64,000 nt of DNA from Anaerolineaceae bacterium (GCA_020845515.1 JADLFQ010000076.1:17862-81861); one strand, 5' to 3'; counted from the first letter of the stretch, positions 1 to 9,622 are shown. A program made the numbers and translations. Notes: a model not told the origin generated them from the sequence alone.

Positions 1-640
1 TGGGGGCGCCCACTGCGTCGCGTAGATGTGCGTCCAGGGCGCCGCGCGGCGGGGTTCCAGCGCCGCCGGCGGAGGCTGCGGCGCGAAACTGCCGGCTAAC
101 GGCCGCATCGGATGGGAAAACATTCAGCCAGGTAAAAGCCTCTTCAGCCGTCAGCGCCATCTGGATGTTCATCTCGTGCAGGCGCTCGTAGTACCAGCGC
201 GCCTGCGGCGGGTTTCTGCGGTGCACCTGCTCGGCTGCCAGGGTTTGAAAGAGCAGCCGCGCCGTCTGCCAGCTCGCGTAGGCGGTGTAATTGTTCAAGG
301 CATCGTATTCCAGGCTCCCCAGCATCCACAGCGCGGCCGCGCGCCTGTGGCGGTTGGCGGATGTTTCGGGGTAGTGTTGCAGCGCCGACCGCACAGACTC
401 GCGGGCGGCCTCAAGCAGCCCGCGCTGTGCTTCCTGCACAGCGGCGGCCAGCAGCACTTCGGGGCGTTCGAGGGGGTCAAGGTCGGTGATTTTATCCAGT
501 GTGGACTGCTTCGCGCCGGAGAAGGTGTAATCGGTGATGGAGACATCCGCCCAAGCTTGCACATCCTGATGAGAGGCGGGCGAGAGGTGTGAGACGGTGA
601 ACTGGTTTAGCCAGGAAAAAGCGCGCACCAGCGTTGTCAT
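1..640 (-). CDS. hypothetical protein, C-terminus beyond left edge (alpha-helical, TPR-like flavour)
   Basis: Minus-strand frame open from ATG at 640 to the window edge (MTTLVRAFSWLNQFTVSHLSPASHQDVQAWADVSITDYTFSG...LLAAAVQEAQRGLLEAARESVRSALQHYPETSANRHRRAAALWMLGSLEYDALNNYTAYASWQTARLLF...). Start overlaps the upstream stop as ATGA. Absent from the ORF track because it has no stop in the window. Confidence 0.75.
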   Translation of the reverse strand, partial: MTTLVRAFSWLNQFTVSHLSPASHQDVQAWADVSITDYTFSGAKQSTLDKITDLDPLERPEVLLAAAVQEAQRGLLEAARESVRSALQHYPETSANRHRRAAALWMLGSLEYDALNNYTAYASWQTARLLFQTLAAEQVHRRNPPQARWYYERLHEMNIQMALTAEEAFTWLNVFPSDAAVSRQFRAAASAGGAGTPPRGALDAHLRDAVGAP

Positions 641-1980
641 GTTGGCTTGTCTTCCTTGTTGCTGTCGCCCGCGCTGAGGGCATCGAGAGTTTGCGCAGCA
701 CGCAGCAGCAGCAATTTCCGCAAGCGGAGCGGGTCGCGCTCGGTCAAGTCCAAATCTTCCAAGGCACGCGCGATGCCGGCGATCAGTTCGGCTTGTGCTT
801 CGGCGCGTCCAAGTTCTTGATAAGCGAGTACTTTGGCCTCACCAGTCGCCCTTTCGGCGCCAGCTTCACCTTGCAGGGTTGCCGCCCACACCGCCAGCCG
901 CTTCTGGTCAACGGCTTCTTCTATGATGTCAAAGTGCCCGAGATCAATCCAAAGCAGCTGCGCACCCAGCCTTGCCAGCGCCCCGCGGCTTTTTTGGGAG
1001 AACAATTCCTCTTGAATGCGCTGGCGGGGGTCTTGCTCGTTTTCGCGCGGCGCGGTTAAAAAGTCCAGCGAATGGGCGTTGATGTAGTCAACGATAACGC
1101 CGACCGTTGCCCGCTGTACCGCCCTGCGCCAGGGTTCAAGCCCATCCTCCGTAACCGCGAGGTTGTTAACCATGCTCTCAATTGCCTCTTCCGAAACCGG
1201 GAAAGGGTCCTCCAGCGAGCGGCGTGCAGGGCGGCCGCTGCGGGTTTCCGGCAGGATCTGATAGCGGAAATGGATGTCTTGCAGGCGTAAACGGATGCCG
1301 TCGCGCGTCAGTGTGGAAATTTCTTCCACGCTGCCGTGTTGTTCGTCCAGGTTGGCGATTAGCTCAAAGCGCTCAAACGGCGACATGAAGTAGCTGGAAG
1401 CAATGGAAACGCGCGAGGGCCGGCGCAGCCAGCGGAAAAGCACGGCGTTGCCCGGTTGGATGAGTGCATACCCCGGCCCGCCGATGCGATCGAGCAGGTT
1501 GAGGCGGTTGGGAAGCGGGCGCATCTCACCGCCGTCAATGACAAGCTGGGGATAGCCGACCGCGAAGAGAGATGCCAGCACATAGCGCAGGGCACTGAAC
1601 CATGGGATGTTATACACACTGGCGACGAAGGCCGCACCGTTCATCACAACAATCAGAATGGCGAGCAGCGGCGCAATCGCGTAGCGGATGACGTGAGAGT
1701 CGAGGAAAAAGACTGCCAGCGCCAGGATCCACACAGGGACTTCACGGAAGAAGATATTGGTTTCCTGGATCTCCTGCGCCCGGCCGGCTGCGTTGATCTG
1801 ACTGAAATCTTCAAAAAGCTCCGATCCGAGCAGGGCGAACATCACCAGCATCAGCACTGCCAGTGTCAGGCGCGCCAGGCCAAGCAGGCTTTGCACAAGC
1901 TCCGCATTTGTGAGCAAGGTTTCCAGGAACTGCAAGCGCAGCCGCTCCAGGAAGTTTCCAAAACGGTGCAGGAGGTTCAT
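637..1980 (-). CDS. multi-TM membrane protein with SPFH/band-7-like cytoplasmic region
   Basis: 447 aa; N-terminal TM segments, then a band-7-like region and an Ala/Glu-rich helical segment (AERATGEAKVLAYQELGRAEAQAELIAGIARAL). Confidence 0.7.
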   Translation of the reverse strand: MNLLHRFGNFLERLRLQFLETLLTNAELVQSLLGLARLTLAVLMLVMFALLGSELFEDFSQINAAGRAQEIQETNIFFREVPVWILALAVFFLDSHVIRYAIAPLLAILIVVMNGAAFVASVYNIPWFSALRYVLASLFAVGYPQLVIDGGEMRPLPNRLNLLDRIGGPGYALIQPGNAVLFRWLRRPSRVSIASSYFMSPFERFELIANLDEQHGSVEEISTLTRDGIRLRLQDIHFRYQILPETRSGRPARRSLEDPFPVSEEAIESMVNNLAVTEDGLEPWRRAVQRATVGVIVDYINAHSLDFLTAPRENEQDPRQRIQEELFSQKSRGALARLGAQLLWIDLGHFDIIEEAVDQKRLAVWAATLQGEAGAERATGEAKVLAYQELGRAEAQAELIAGIARALEDLDLTERDPLRLRKLLLLRAAQTLDALSAGDSNKEDKPT

Positions 1981-3704
1981 TCCTTTAACCCCTGCAAAAA
2001 CCGGCTGATCTCCCCGCCGGGGATCAGCCAGTGGTGGATGGTGCGCATCATATCGAGGGTGTTGGCGGGCAGCAACTGGCGGGTGAGCGGGTTGGCAGCG
2101 GCCTGTTCCAGCGATTGGTACAGCCGGATGGCCAGCGCTTCCTCGGTGAGGTTGCCGTCTTCAAACAGACGTTTCAGGCTGTAGAACAACTGTTGCTGCG
2201 CCTGTGCGCGGGCGTGCGAACGAATGCGCTCCACCTCCAGGCCATGTTCGGCGCGCAGCGTATCCATCTCGCGCACCCAGGGCGCGCTCCAATTATCCAC
2301 GCGCTGCTCCCAGATCTCCGGGGAGAGCGGTGTCAGGTCGCCAAAGCCGCTGGAAATAATCTTAATTCCCCGGTCGCGCAGTACTTTTGAATTTCTTAAA
2401 GATTGGATGTGCGAAACACGCAGGTCTGCCAGGTCATATTCCATACCGGCTTGCAGGGGGCGGCGTTCCCGATGAAGGACCACCCGGTACGACAGGATGC
2501 CGTTGTTACGCATGGCGTGGCGCAGGCGTGCCTTGATGCCGGGCAGGGGGAAGCGGTTGGGGTCATCCCCCTTGTAAATATCTTCGTAATTGACCGAGGA
2601 GAGCACCTCGCGGAACAGCTCTGAGGCGATTGCGGTGGGCAGATCCCCCCAGGATACCAGTTTATTTTCCACGCCGCGCGCCTGGGCAAAGACGGCTGAA
2701 AAGACCTGCTGCGGGTTGAAGACAGGCCAGCGTTCACCGGCCGGCAGGGGCATATACTCACCGATCTCTTGCAGGCGGCCAGCCACGCGCGCGTATTGGT
2801 GTATTTCGCGGCGGTCGGCGTCATCGAGATCATCTGAAAAGCCAGCCAGGCGCATGCGGCCGGTATCCGGCAGGTTCTCCCAGGTGAGGGTGCGCAAGTT
2901 TTCACGGCGGAATTCGCCATCATACCCAACCTGCAGGGTATCGGGTGTTTGCCCGATGGTGAAGATCACCCAAATATTCGCTTTGAGTTCGAGCCCATCG
3001 CGCGTGTAACAGGGCACCTGCGTGCGGATACGAAATTGCTTGCGCAAATCCACCACCGCGCGGATGCGTTCGTGTGGGCGGGTGAAGATGATGCCAGGGC
3101 CGCGCACGCGCGGCGATTCCAGTTTGTCCACCAACCCCAGGGAGACGAGGATATTCATGATTGATGTATTAAGCGCGCGCAGCACACCGGGAGGGGGGAT
3201 CTGCTCCTCAAAGACGGCGGCGCTGTTAAAATCCACCACGGTGACGCCAAAACCCTGCCGGTTGAGCTCGCTCGGCGAATCGATCTGTTTGCCATCGCGC
3301 ACGAAGATGGTGCGTCCGTGGACGTGAAAAATGGAGAGGAGCAGATGAAAAGCAGTGCGGTAGATCTCTTGAAAGCGGTCCACCAGCCGGAAATGTCCAG
3401 GCGCGTACTCCAGGGGAACACGCACCGGCAGCAAAGCCTGGCTGGAAGCGAGGATGAGCCAACTGACGAAGACCCACAGAAAGCCTAAAATGACGTTGAA
3501 ACAGATCACCTGGAAGGCATAGCCCAAATCGGGGGGGAGCGCCCCCGGCTCAAAGCCGAGAACGGTGATGCCGATTGTCCAAAACAACCAGATGACGCTG
3601 ATGACCTCGCGCCAGAAGAGGATGATGAAAAGCAAAATCAGCCCGACGGGCAGCATCCAGCGGCGGGGTCTTAACCTCCGGGCGTCACGGTCACTCAGCA
3701 GCAT
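1977..3704 (-). CDS. membrane protein with SPFH-like domain
   Basis: 575 aa; N-terminal TMs, then band-7-like region (ERIRAVVDLRKQFRIRTQVPCYTRDGLELKANIWVIFTIG). 4-nt ATGA overlap with the next gene. Confidence 0.7.
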   Translation of the reverse strand: MLLSDRDARRLRPRRWMLPVGLILLFIILFWREVISVIWLFWTIGITVLGFEPGALPPDLGYAFQVICFNVILGFLWVFVSWLILASSQALLPVRVPLEYAPGHFRLVDRFQEIYRTAFHLLLSIFHVHGRTIFVRDGKQIDSPSELNRQGFGVTVVDFNSAAVFEEQIPPPGVLRALNTSIMNILVSLGLVDKLESPRVRGPGIIFTRPHERIRAVVDLRKQFRIRTQVPCYTRDGLELKANIWVIFTIGQTPDTLQVGYDGEFRRENLRTLTWENLPDTGRMRLAGFSDDLDDADRREIHQYARVAGRLQEIGEYMPLPAGERWPVFNPQQVFSAVFAQARGVENKLVSWGDLPTAIASELFREVLSSVNYEDIYKGDDPNRFPLPGIKARLRHAMRNNGILSYRVVLHRERRPLQAGMEYDLADLRVSHIQSLRNSKVLRDRGIKIISSGFGDLTPLSPEIWEQRVDNWSAPWVREMDTLRAEHGLEVERIRSHARAQAQQQLFYSLKRLFEDGNLTEEALAIRLYQSLEQAAANPLTRQLLPANTLDMMRTIHHWLIPGGEISRFLQGLKE

Positions 3705-3810
3705 GCAGCGCTCTTAAAGAAGGCGAGAAAAAGAAGTGTAACCAATAAAACCAGTATAGCCTTGCCTTTTCTTCTTTGTCAAGTAAGGGAAGAAGGGGGA
3801 TGCGCCGAAA

Positions 3811-3842
3811 ACCCCCTCTCCTGGCCTTCCAGGAGAGGGGGT
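3811..3842. repeat. perfect inverted repeat, 14-bp stem / 4-nt loop (ACCCCCTCTCCTGG-CCTT-CCAGGAGAGGGGGT)
   Basis: Read directly from sequence; intergenic. Confidence 0.85.
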
Positions 3843-4166
3843 GAAAGAAAAGATTCTGTTGACGATTGGCTGCTTGGTGGCGAGGACAACTGTACCGCCG
3901 GAGTTGAGGGCAACCTTAATGTACGAACCGCCGGGGTGTATGCCTTCCAAAACCGCCGCCGGATTAGCACTCACGCCGCCGCCTGGATCGGTCAGGGCGC
4001 TTAATTTCCTGCCAGCCACACCCGGCTCGCGGAAGGTTGCCAGGGCTGTGCGGGCTTGAGCGCGCGGCGGAAGACTGGCCGGTTTTTCGGGAGCAGGCCG
4101 GCCGCCGCAACAGCACGGGTGCGTAAAAAGAAGACACTAATTTGGCTGCCAGTTGAGCGCGGGGTT

Positions 4167-4898
4167 TTAGGGAGCGATGGCAAGGCTGGCGATGTGTGTG
4201 CTGGCGTCATAGGCGACTGTGAATACATAGCCGTTATCTTTGAAGACCTTTGAAGCCTCTTGTGGTTTGACCTGCGCTGTTAATACATAATCCAGAATAT
4301 CGGTGGAGACACTGCTCGCAGCGCTGGAAAAACGCTGCGCCAGCGTCATCAACAACGCGGTGGCAGTCATCGTCTGCCCCTGGTCATTCGGATCGGTTGG
4401 CACCGCAGCCGAAACAGCCAGCAGTTCTTTTTCGGGTCCCAGCAGCGTTACCGCAGCGCAGTCGCCTTCCAGGCAAAGCCAGGTGTGATACCCCATCATT
4501 AGCTCCATCCCGTTGGAGGTAAAAGGTTCCTCGAATTCAAAAGCGCCACCCGAGCCGAAGAAATCCATCATCTCGGCGCGGCTGACCCCCAGGCCCTTGC
4601 CTGCTGATGTTGGCTGAACTGCTGTTGCTGTAGGCACGGCTGCCGGCGGGGTTGTTGTCGGGCGCACAGTCATTCCGGCGGGCGTAGCCTCGCCGATAAT
4701 TGAGGAGAAGGGTGCTTCGATAGAGGATGACGAAAACAGGGAAGAAAAGCCAAAAAGGGCGGCTGCCGCGGCCAGACACACGCAGCACAGCAAAACCACC
4801 CCCAACACAATCAGTATGATCTTTTTGTTATTTCGGGCGGGGGGAGGGTTGGCTGGCAGATTTTCATGAGAAAATTGTGAGTCGGAAATTTTTACCAT
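4167..4898 (-). CDS. hypothetical membrane-anchored secreted protein
   Basis: 243 aa; single N-terminal TM (KKIILIVLGVVLLCCVCLAAAAALFGF) followed by a Thr/Pro-rich linker. Confidence 0.65.
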   Translation of the reverse strand: MVKISDSQFSHENLPANPPPARNNKKIILIVLGVVLLCCVCLAAAAALFGFSSLFSSSSIEAPFSSIIGEATPAGMTVRPTTTPPAAVPTATAVQPTSAGKGLGVSRAEMMDFFGSGGAFEFEEPFTSNGMELMMGYHTWLCLEGDCAAVTLLGPEKELLAVSAAVPTDPNDQGQTMTATALLMTLAQRFSSAASSVSTDILDYVLTAQVKPQEASKVFKDNGYVFTVAYDASTHIASLAIAP

Positions 4899-5219
4899 GT
4901 GGCATATCTCCTTGGATGGCCGAATAATTTGATGGATGGCTTAAATCATATCACGGAGTGCAAGTAAATTCAGCTTGATAGACAGGGTCATTAATATTTA
5001 TTTTGTCATATTCGGATCATTGCCAGCTTGAAGGATATGCTGAACGGACGTCCACTGATAGCGGGCCGCGAATTCAGCGGGATGGGGCGGGGGCCGGCTT
5101 CTTTAAGGGGCTGGCCAACTGAGTGACCTGGCCGAACTTACGCGCTAACCCGCCAAACGCCTGACCTTTTGCCTGAATCTCAAGCGCCGGGTGTCAGAAA
5201 GGCATATCATTCTCATAAT

Positions 5220-5284
5220 TTGTACTATTATCACGGTACAATAACCTTGATTTAAAACATTTTTGTACTATAATATTGGTACAA
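5220..5284 (+). promoter_or_regulatory. two palindromic operator-like sites TTGTAC-N10-GTACAA (5220-5241, 5263-5284) over a TTGATT-16-TATAAT promoter
   Basis: Both half-site pairs are exact; offset 43 bp; the -10 TATAAT (5269-5274) lies in the spacer of the second site, -35 TTGATT at 5247-5252. Confidence 0.75.
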
Positions 5285-5309
5285 TATCTTATATCCTATG
5301 AGGAGCATT

Positions 5310-5744
5310 ATGGCACCAAAAACAGTTCGTGTAGATGCAGTACGTGTAGATGGTTTTAAGATTGAGGCAACCGCCCGGCAGCACAAAGCATTCGTTGATC
5401 AACCCGCCGCCGGCGGCGGAACGGATACCGGCCCCACCCCTTTGGAATATCTGTTCATCTCCCTGGCGGGGTGCGTGGCGACCATCGGCGCCATCATTGC
5501 CAACCAGCGCAAGCTCGATCTGCGCAATATTGAAGTATCGGTTGAAGGCGATCTGGATACCGATGGTTTCATGGGAAAAAACGCCGACCTTCGCGTGGGT
5601 TTTACCAGCATCCGCGTGCACACCAAAATTGATGCGGATATGAGCCAGGAAGAGAAAGAGCAGTTTGTACGCGACATTGACGCCCGCTGCCCGATCTCGG
5701 ACAACCTCGTCCGCGTCAGCGCGGTTGACTTTACTGTCGAGTAA
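5310..5744 (+). CDS. OsmC family protein
   Basis: OsmC-like pattern: GGTDTGPTPLEYLFISLAGCVATIGAIIANQRKLDLRNIEVSVEGDLD ... CPISDNLVR. Start taken at MAPKT; ORF track start is 5298. Confidence 0.85.
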   Translation: MAPKTVRVDAVRVDGFKIEATARQHKAFVDQPAAGGGTDTGPTPLEYLFISLAGCVATIGAIIANQRKLDLRNIEVSVEGDLDTDGFMGKNADLRVGFTSIRVHTKIDADMSQEEKEQFVRDIDARCPISDNLVRVSAVDFTVE

Positions 5745-5748
5745 AGCG

Positions 5749-6798
5749 ATGAAATCTTCCGCTGCAGATCCTGCCGATGCCAATCAGCAGCTTCCCGCTG
5801 AAATTCTGGTGGGGCGCAGGCTTCGAGAGCTGCGCACCAGGCGGGGATATCCATTGCGGGCGTTGGCGGATCGCAGCGGCTTAAATGTAAACACCCTCAG
5901 CATGGTTGAGAACGGCAAGTCTTCGCCTTCGGTGAGCACGCTGCAACAACTGGCGGCAGCTTTGGATGTGCCGCTCTCTTCGTTCTTTGAATCGGAGCCG
6001 GTGGAAAGGCAGGTGGTCTTTACGCCGGCGGAGTGCCGCCCGCAGACGGCTTTTGGCAGTCTCCAATTGGGAAACCTGGGAAAAGACCTGCGGGGCAATG
6101 CGGTGCAGCCGTTCCTGGTTGTATTAAAGCCCGGCAAGGGCAGCGGCGACCGGATGATCGTGCATACAGGTCATGAATTTGTCTACTGCCTGAACGGTGT
6201 GCTGCGTTACAGGATCGAAGAACAAGAATATTTCTTAAAGGCGGGCGACAGCCTGGTCTTTGAAGCTCACCTGCCGCACTGTTGGGAAAATAAGGGGGAT
6301 GTGGACGCTCAAATTTTGCTCGTGTTTCACCCGGCTGACCGGAGGGAAGAACGGGGAGGCCGGCATTTTTTGCATCATTATCTAAAAAAGGAATTGACGA
6401 TGAAAATAGCAGCCATTACGGATGACGGCAAGACGATCAGCCAACATTTTGGTCGTGCCACGCATTATTTGGTGTTGACGATTGAAGAAGGTAAAATCGT
6501 CAACCGGGAAATGCGCGCCAAGATTGGGCACAACCAGTACAGTGCAGAACCGCACGTTGAAGAGTCGCACGGGCCAGGGCATGGCCGCGATGCCGCCTCG
6601 CACAACAGGCATGCCAACATGGCCGAGGCAATCGCGGATTGCAAGGCGCTGCTGTGCGGCGGGATGGGCATGGGCGCGTATGAGAGCATGCGCCGCCTCG
6701 ACATTCAGCCGGTTGTTACCACCCTGAGCGATATTGAAGAGGCCGCCCAGGCGTTTATTGACGGCAAGCTGATTGACCATACCGAACTGCTGCACTAA
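5749..6798 (+). CDS. XRE-family HTH + cupin regulator fused to a NifX/NifB-type (dinitrogenase Fe-Mo cofactor binding) domain
   Basis: HTH (LRELRTRRGYPLRALADRSGLNVNTLSMVENGKSSPSVSTLQQLAAALDVPLSSFF), cupin (HTGHEFVYCLNGVLRYRIEEQEYFLKAGDSLVFEAHLPHCWEN), then MKIAAITDDGKTISQHFGRATHYLVLTIEEGKIV...LCGGMGMGAYESMRRLDIQPVVT in one frame. Confidence 0.8.
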   Translation: MKSSAADPADANQQLPAEILVGRRLRELRTRRGYPLRALADRSGLNVNTLSMVENGKSSPSVSTLQQLAAALDVPLSSFFESEPVERQVVFTPAECRPQTAFGSLQLGNLGKDLRGNAVQPFLVVLKPGKGSGDRMIVHTGHEFVYCLNGVLRYRIEEQEYFLKAGDSLVFEAHLPHCWENKGDVDAQILLVFHPADRREERGGRHFLHHYLKKELTMKIAAITDDGKTISQHFGRATHYLVLTIEEGKIVNREMRAKIGHNQYSAEPHVEESHGPGHGRDAASHNRHANMAEAIADCKALLCGGMGMGAYESMRRLDIQPVVTTLSDIEEAAQAFIDGKLIDHTELLH

Positions 6799-6890
6799 GC
6801 CTCGCGCAGTAATTGACCGGTACGGCATGCAGGTGGACTTGCTGCGCGCGGATCAGGCCTCACTGAAGGCAGGCACGATTTTGAGTCGTT

Positions 6891-7742
6891 CTAAGCCTTT
6901 ACCTTTTTCTTTGAAAAGCGAGCCATAATCCGGTTTTGAAAAAAGCTGAGCGCAGCCAGGATGACGGCAAAATAGCCCACGTAGGCAATTAACTGCGCCA
7001 GAGAGGGGCTGTCGGAATATCCAAAAATTGCATGAAGTGCCTGTCCCAGCACGGTTGTTTTCTGATTCAGGATTGGCTTAAGGTTATAAAGATCAGGGAT
7101 CAGCGCGGGCACCCAACCGATTTCATTCAGCTCACCAATGCCGTGAGCGAACAAACCGGCAGCAAACAGGATGAGAAGAACGTTGGTCACCTGGAAGAAA
7201 GTGCCCAAAGGCAGCCGGCGGGTGGAAGAGAATAAGACCCAGCCTGACACAACGGCGCCTGCAAGCCCCAACAGCGCCCCTGTGAACGTCTGCAGGGCGT
7301 CGGCGGCGAACCCGGCCGCCGTCAGGAAGATCGCCAGTTCAGTTCCCTCCCGCACGACCGTTAAAAAGGAAACACCAAAAAGCGCCCGGCGGCTGTTCTT
7401 TTCGGCGGCTTGATGCACATCACTTTCAATTTGACTCTTCAGCGTGGGGGCATGACTTTTCATCCAGAAGATCATCCAGGTGAGCAGACCGGCGGCAAAA
7501 AGCATGATCAGCCCTTCAAAGGCCGGCTCAGCCGCACCTTCAAGGCTAAGCCCAATAATATGCAGGACTACGGCAATCAGGATGCTGACAATCACAGCAG
7601 CAACCACACCAGCCCAGAGCGGGGCGGACAAATCATCCCGCTTTGTCTTTTTCAAAGCGCCCAGCAGCAACCCAATGACGAGAGTGGCTTCGACGCCTTC
7701 ACGCAAGGCAAGGAAGAAACTTGAAATCATGGAGAACCTCAT
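6891..7742 (-). CDS. FTR1 family iron permease
   Basis: 283 aa, multi-TM with REGVEATL and REGTE motifs typical of FTR1/EfeU. Confidence 0.88.
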   Translation of the reverse strand: MRFSMISSFFLALREGVEATLVIGLLLGALKKTKRDDLSAPLWAGVVAAVIVSILIAVVLHIIGLSLEGAAEPAFEGLIMLFAAGLLTWMIFWMKSHAPTLKSQIESDVHQAAEKNSRRALFGVSFLTVVREGTELAIFLTAAGFAADALQTFTGALLGLAGAVVSGWVLFSSTRRLPLGTFFQVTNVLLILFAAGLFAHGIGELNEIGWVPALIPDLYNLKPILNQKTTVLGQALHAIFGYSDSPSLAQLIAYVGYFAVILAALSFFQNRIMARFSKKKVKA

Positions 7743-8182
7743 AATTTAGTGGAATTTGGTTGTGTATGTAAGATGAGTATAATAACTTAACGTATTTATG
7801 TCAATAATATCTAATATATGAGAATATTTAAAAAAATCTACGCATTTGACCTCAAAATGAACGGCTCCCCGTTTCGACAAACCGCCTTTTCCCCATGTCC
7901 GGCTCTCCTGACGGGTGAGGTGCCTTGATTGTATTAAATTCCTGGTTTCAATCCATGAAATGCTTGTCTTTAATGCCTTCGCATGGTTCTGCTTGCGGAA
8001 GGGGAGGGGGAGACGGTAAAATGAATGATCGCAGCAGATTTACCGGGTTCCGCCTTCGCGCCGGGCCAACGCATTCCCTGAGATTGTAAAAAACGCCGCG
8101 AAAGAGGCAATACGTATCCGGCAAGGTTCATCGGGCGGCCCGAAAATACCCTTAAAACAGCCGGAGCAAGGAGAAAAGAACG

Positions 8183-8917
8183 ATGACAAAGCTTTTGGAA
8201 GCGCTATTGCAGACATTACCGGAGGAACCGGTTCCGGTGAACAAGGTGATCGTTGGGCTGCACTGGACATTGGTGAGCAGCAAGTACTGCGCCCTGAGCT
8301 CCACGCTGACGGGCGCCGGCCCACACGGCCATGCGCGCTCGCGCGATGTGGGAAAAATGCACCACAAGAGCGCGCAGGAACTGGCGCGCTGGGCGCTTTC
8401 CGACAACCTGGTGGAGGCGAGCGTAGGGATGGCGGCGTTAAATTCGCTGCTGGAGTTGGACGAAAGCCGCATGGAGCAGGTGAACGCCTCGGAGGTGATC
8501 GCCCGTGAGAGCGCCGGGAAAAACCTGGCAATCGTTGGGCATTTCCCATTTATTGATGAGATGAAGAAGGTTGCAAAGCATTGCTGGGTGATTGAAAAAC
8601 GCCCCTTTGGGGATGACTTTCCGGAAGAGGCCGCGGCAGAGTACATTCCACAGGCGGATGTAGTCGCGATCACGGGGACGGCGTTTGTCAATCATACAAT
8701 GGATGGGCTGCTGCCGCTCTGCCGCCCGGAGGCGCTGGTGATGATTTTGGGGCCCTCAACGCCGCTCTCGCCGCTGCTTTTTGATTATGGCGTCACGTTT
8801 CTTTCCGGCTCCCGGGTGGTGGACGAGGAGGCGGCGATCCGCACCATCCAGCAGGGGGCGATCTTCCCGCAAGTTGAGGGCGTGCGGCTGTTGACGATGA
8901 TGAGAGGGCAGGGATAG
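8183..8917 (+). CDS. DUF364/DUF4213-type protein (putative heavy-metal chelatase-like)
   Basis: 244 aa; KVIVGLHWTLVSS...CALSSTL, VGHFPFIDEMKK, ADVVAITGTAFVNHTMDGLLPLCRPEALVMILGPSTPLSPLLFDYGVTFLSGSRVVDEEA. Confidence 0.7.
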   Translation: MTKLLEALLQTLPEEPVPVNKVIVGLHWTLVSSKYCALSSTLTGAGPHGHARSRDVGKMHHKSAQELARWALSDNLVEASVGMAALNSLLELDESRMEQVNASEVIARESAGKNLAIVGHFPFIDEMKKVAKHCWVIEKRPFGDDFPEEAAAEYIPQADVVAITGTAFVNHTMDGLLPLCRPEALVMILGPSTPLSPLLFDYGVTFLSGSRVVDEEAAIRTIQQGAIFPQVEGVRLLTMMRGQG

Positions 8918-8957
8918 GCAGTGTAGTGTATAATGAAAGCAGCGCATCATTCACGCG

Positions 8958-9569
8958 TTGATGGAGTACACACATTCCATGGACTTTTTGCTCAACCCAA
9001 ATGTAGCTTATTTTCTGTTGGTCAGCGGTTTTTTGCTGGCAATGCTGGCGCTGCTCGCGCCGGGCACAGGCTTTGTCGAAGTTGCTGCGGTGTTTCTGCT
9101 GGCGATGGCGGGGTACGGCGTCTTTAACCTGCCGCTCAATTTGTGGGCACTGGTCATTCTGATCCTGGGCGTCTTTCCCTTTATTCTGGCGGTGCGCCAG
9201 TCGCGGCGGCTGATTTTTCTGGCTGTTTCGATGGCGGCCCTGGTGGTTGGCTCGGTGTTTCTCTTTCGCAGTGAAGACGAAGTTATGGCAGTTGACCCGC
9301 TGCTGGCCGTAACTGTTTCCATATTGGTGGTGGGTTTCTTATGGCTCATTGTCCGTAAAGCGCTCGAAGCCATTGCCCGGGTTCCCGACCATAGTCTGGA
9401 GCGTCTGACCGGGATGACAGGGATGGCGGAGAGTGATGTTTTCAGGGAAGGTACGGTTTCCGTGGGCGGGGAGCAGTGGAGTGCGCGCAGCGAAACGTTT
9501 ATTCCGGCTGGCTCGCAAGTGCGGGTTGTGGGCCGCGAAGGCCTGGTCGTGATTGTTGAGGCTGCCTGA
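8958..9569 (+). CDS. NfeD-like membrane protein
   Basis: N-terminal TMs and C-terminal OB-like domain (LTGMTGMAESDVFREGTVSVGGEQWSARSETFIPAGSQVRVVGREGLVVIVE); adjacent to a stomatin-like gene. Confidence 0.82.
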   Translation: MMEYTHSMDFLLNPNVAYFLLVSGFLLAMLALLAPGTGFVEVAAVFLLAMAGYGVFNLPLNLWALVILILGVFPFILAVRQSRRLIFLAVSMAALVVGSVFLFRSEDEVMAVDPLLAVTVSILVVGFLWLIVRKALEAIARVPDHSLERLTGMTGMAESDVFREGTVSVGGEQWSARSETFIPAGSQVRVVGREGLVVIVEAA

Positions 9570-9622
9570 ACCGGTGCGATTCAAATTTTTTATTAAAAGC
9601 TTGATTTAACCAGGAGGAAAGT

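Noticed and set aside
26-592. 188-aa plus-strand ORF at the left edge
   Set aside because: Antisense to the better-supported minus-strand gene open to the edge (ATG 640, ATGA-coupled); low-complexity composition typical of shadow ORFs.
4990-5200. Possible protein remnant LEIQAKGQAFGGLARKFGQVTQLASPLKKPAPAPSR on minus strand
   Set aside because: Protein-like, but too short and unassignable by eye; a translated search would be needed.
7743-8180. Regulatory or metal-responsive box upstream of FTR1 and a stop-free stretch before the DUF364 gene
   Set aside because: AT-rich with several weak palindromes but no clear Fur/DtxR consensus; the stop-free frame has no recognisable homology.
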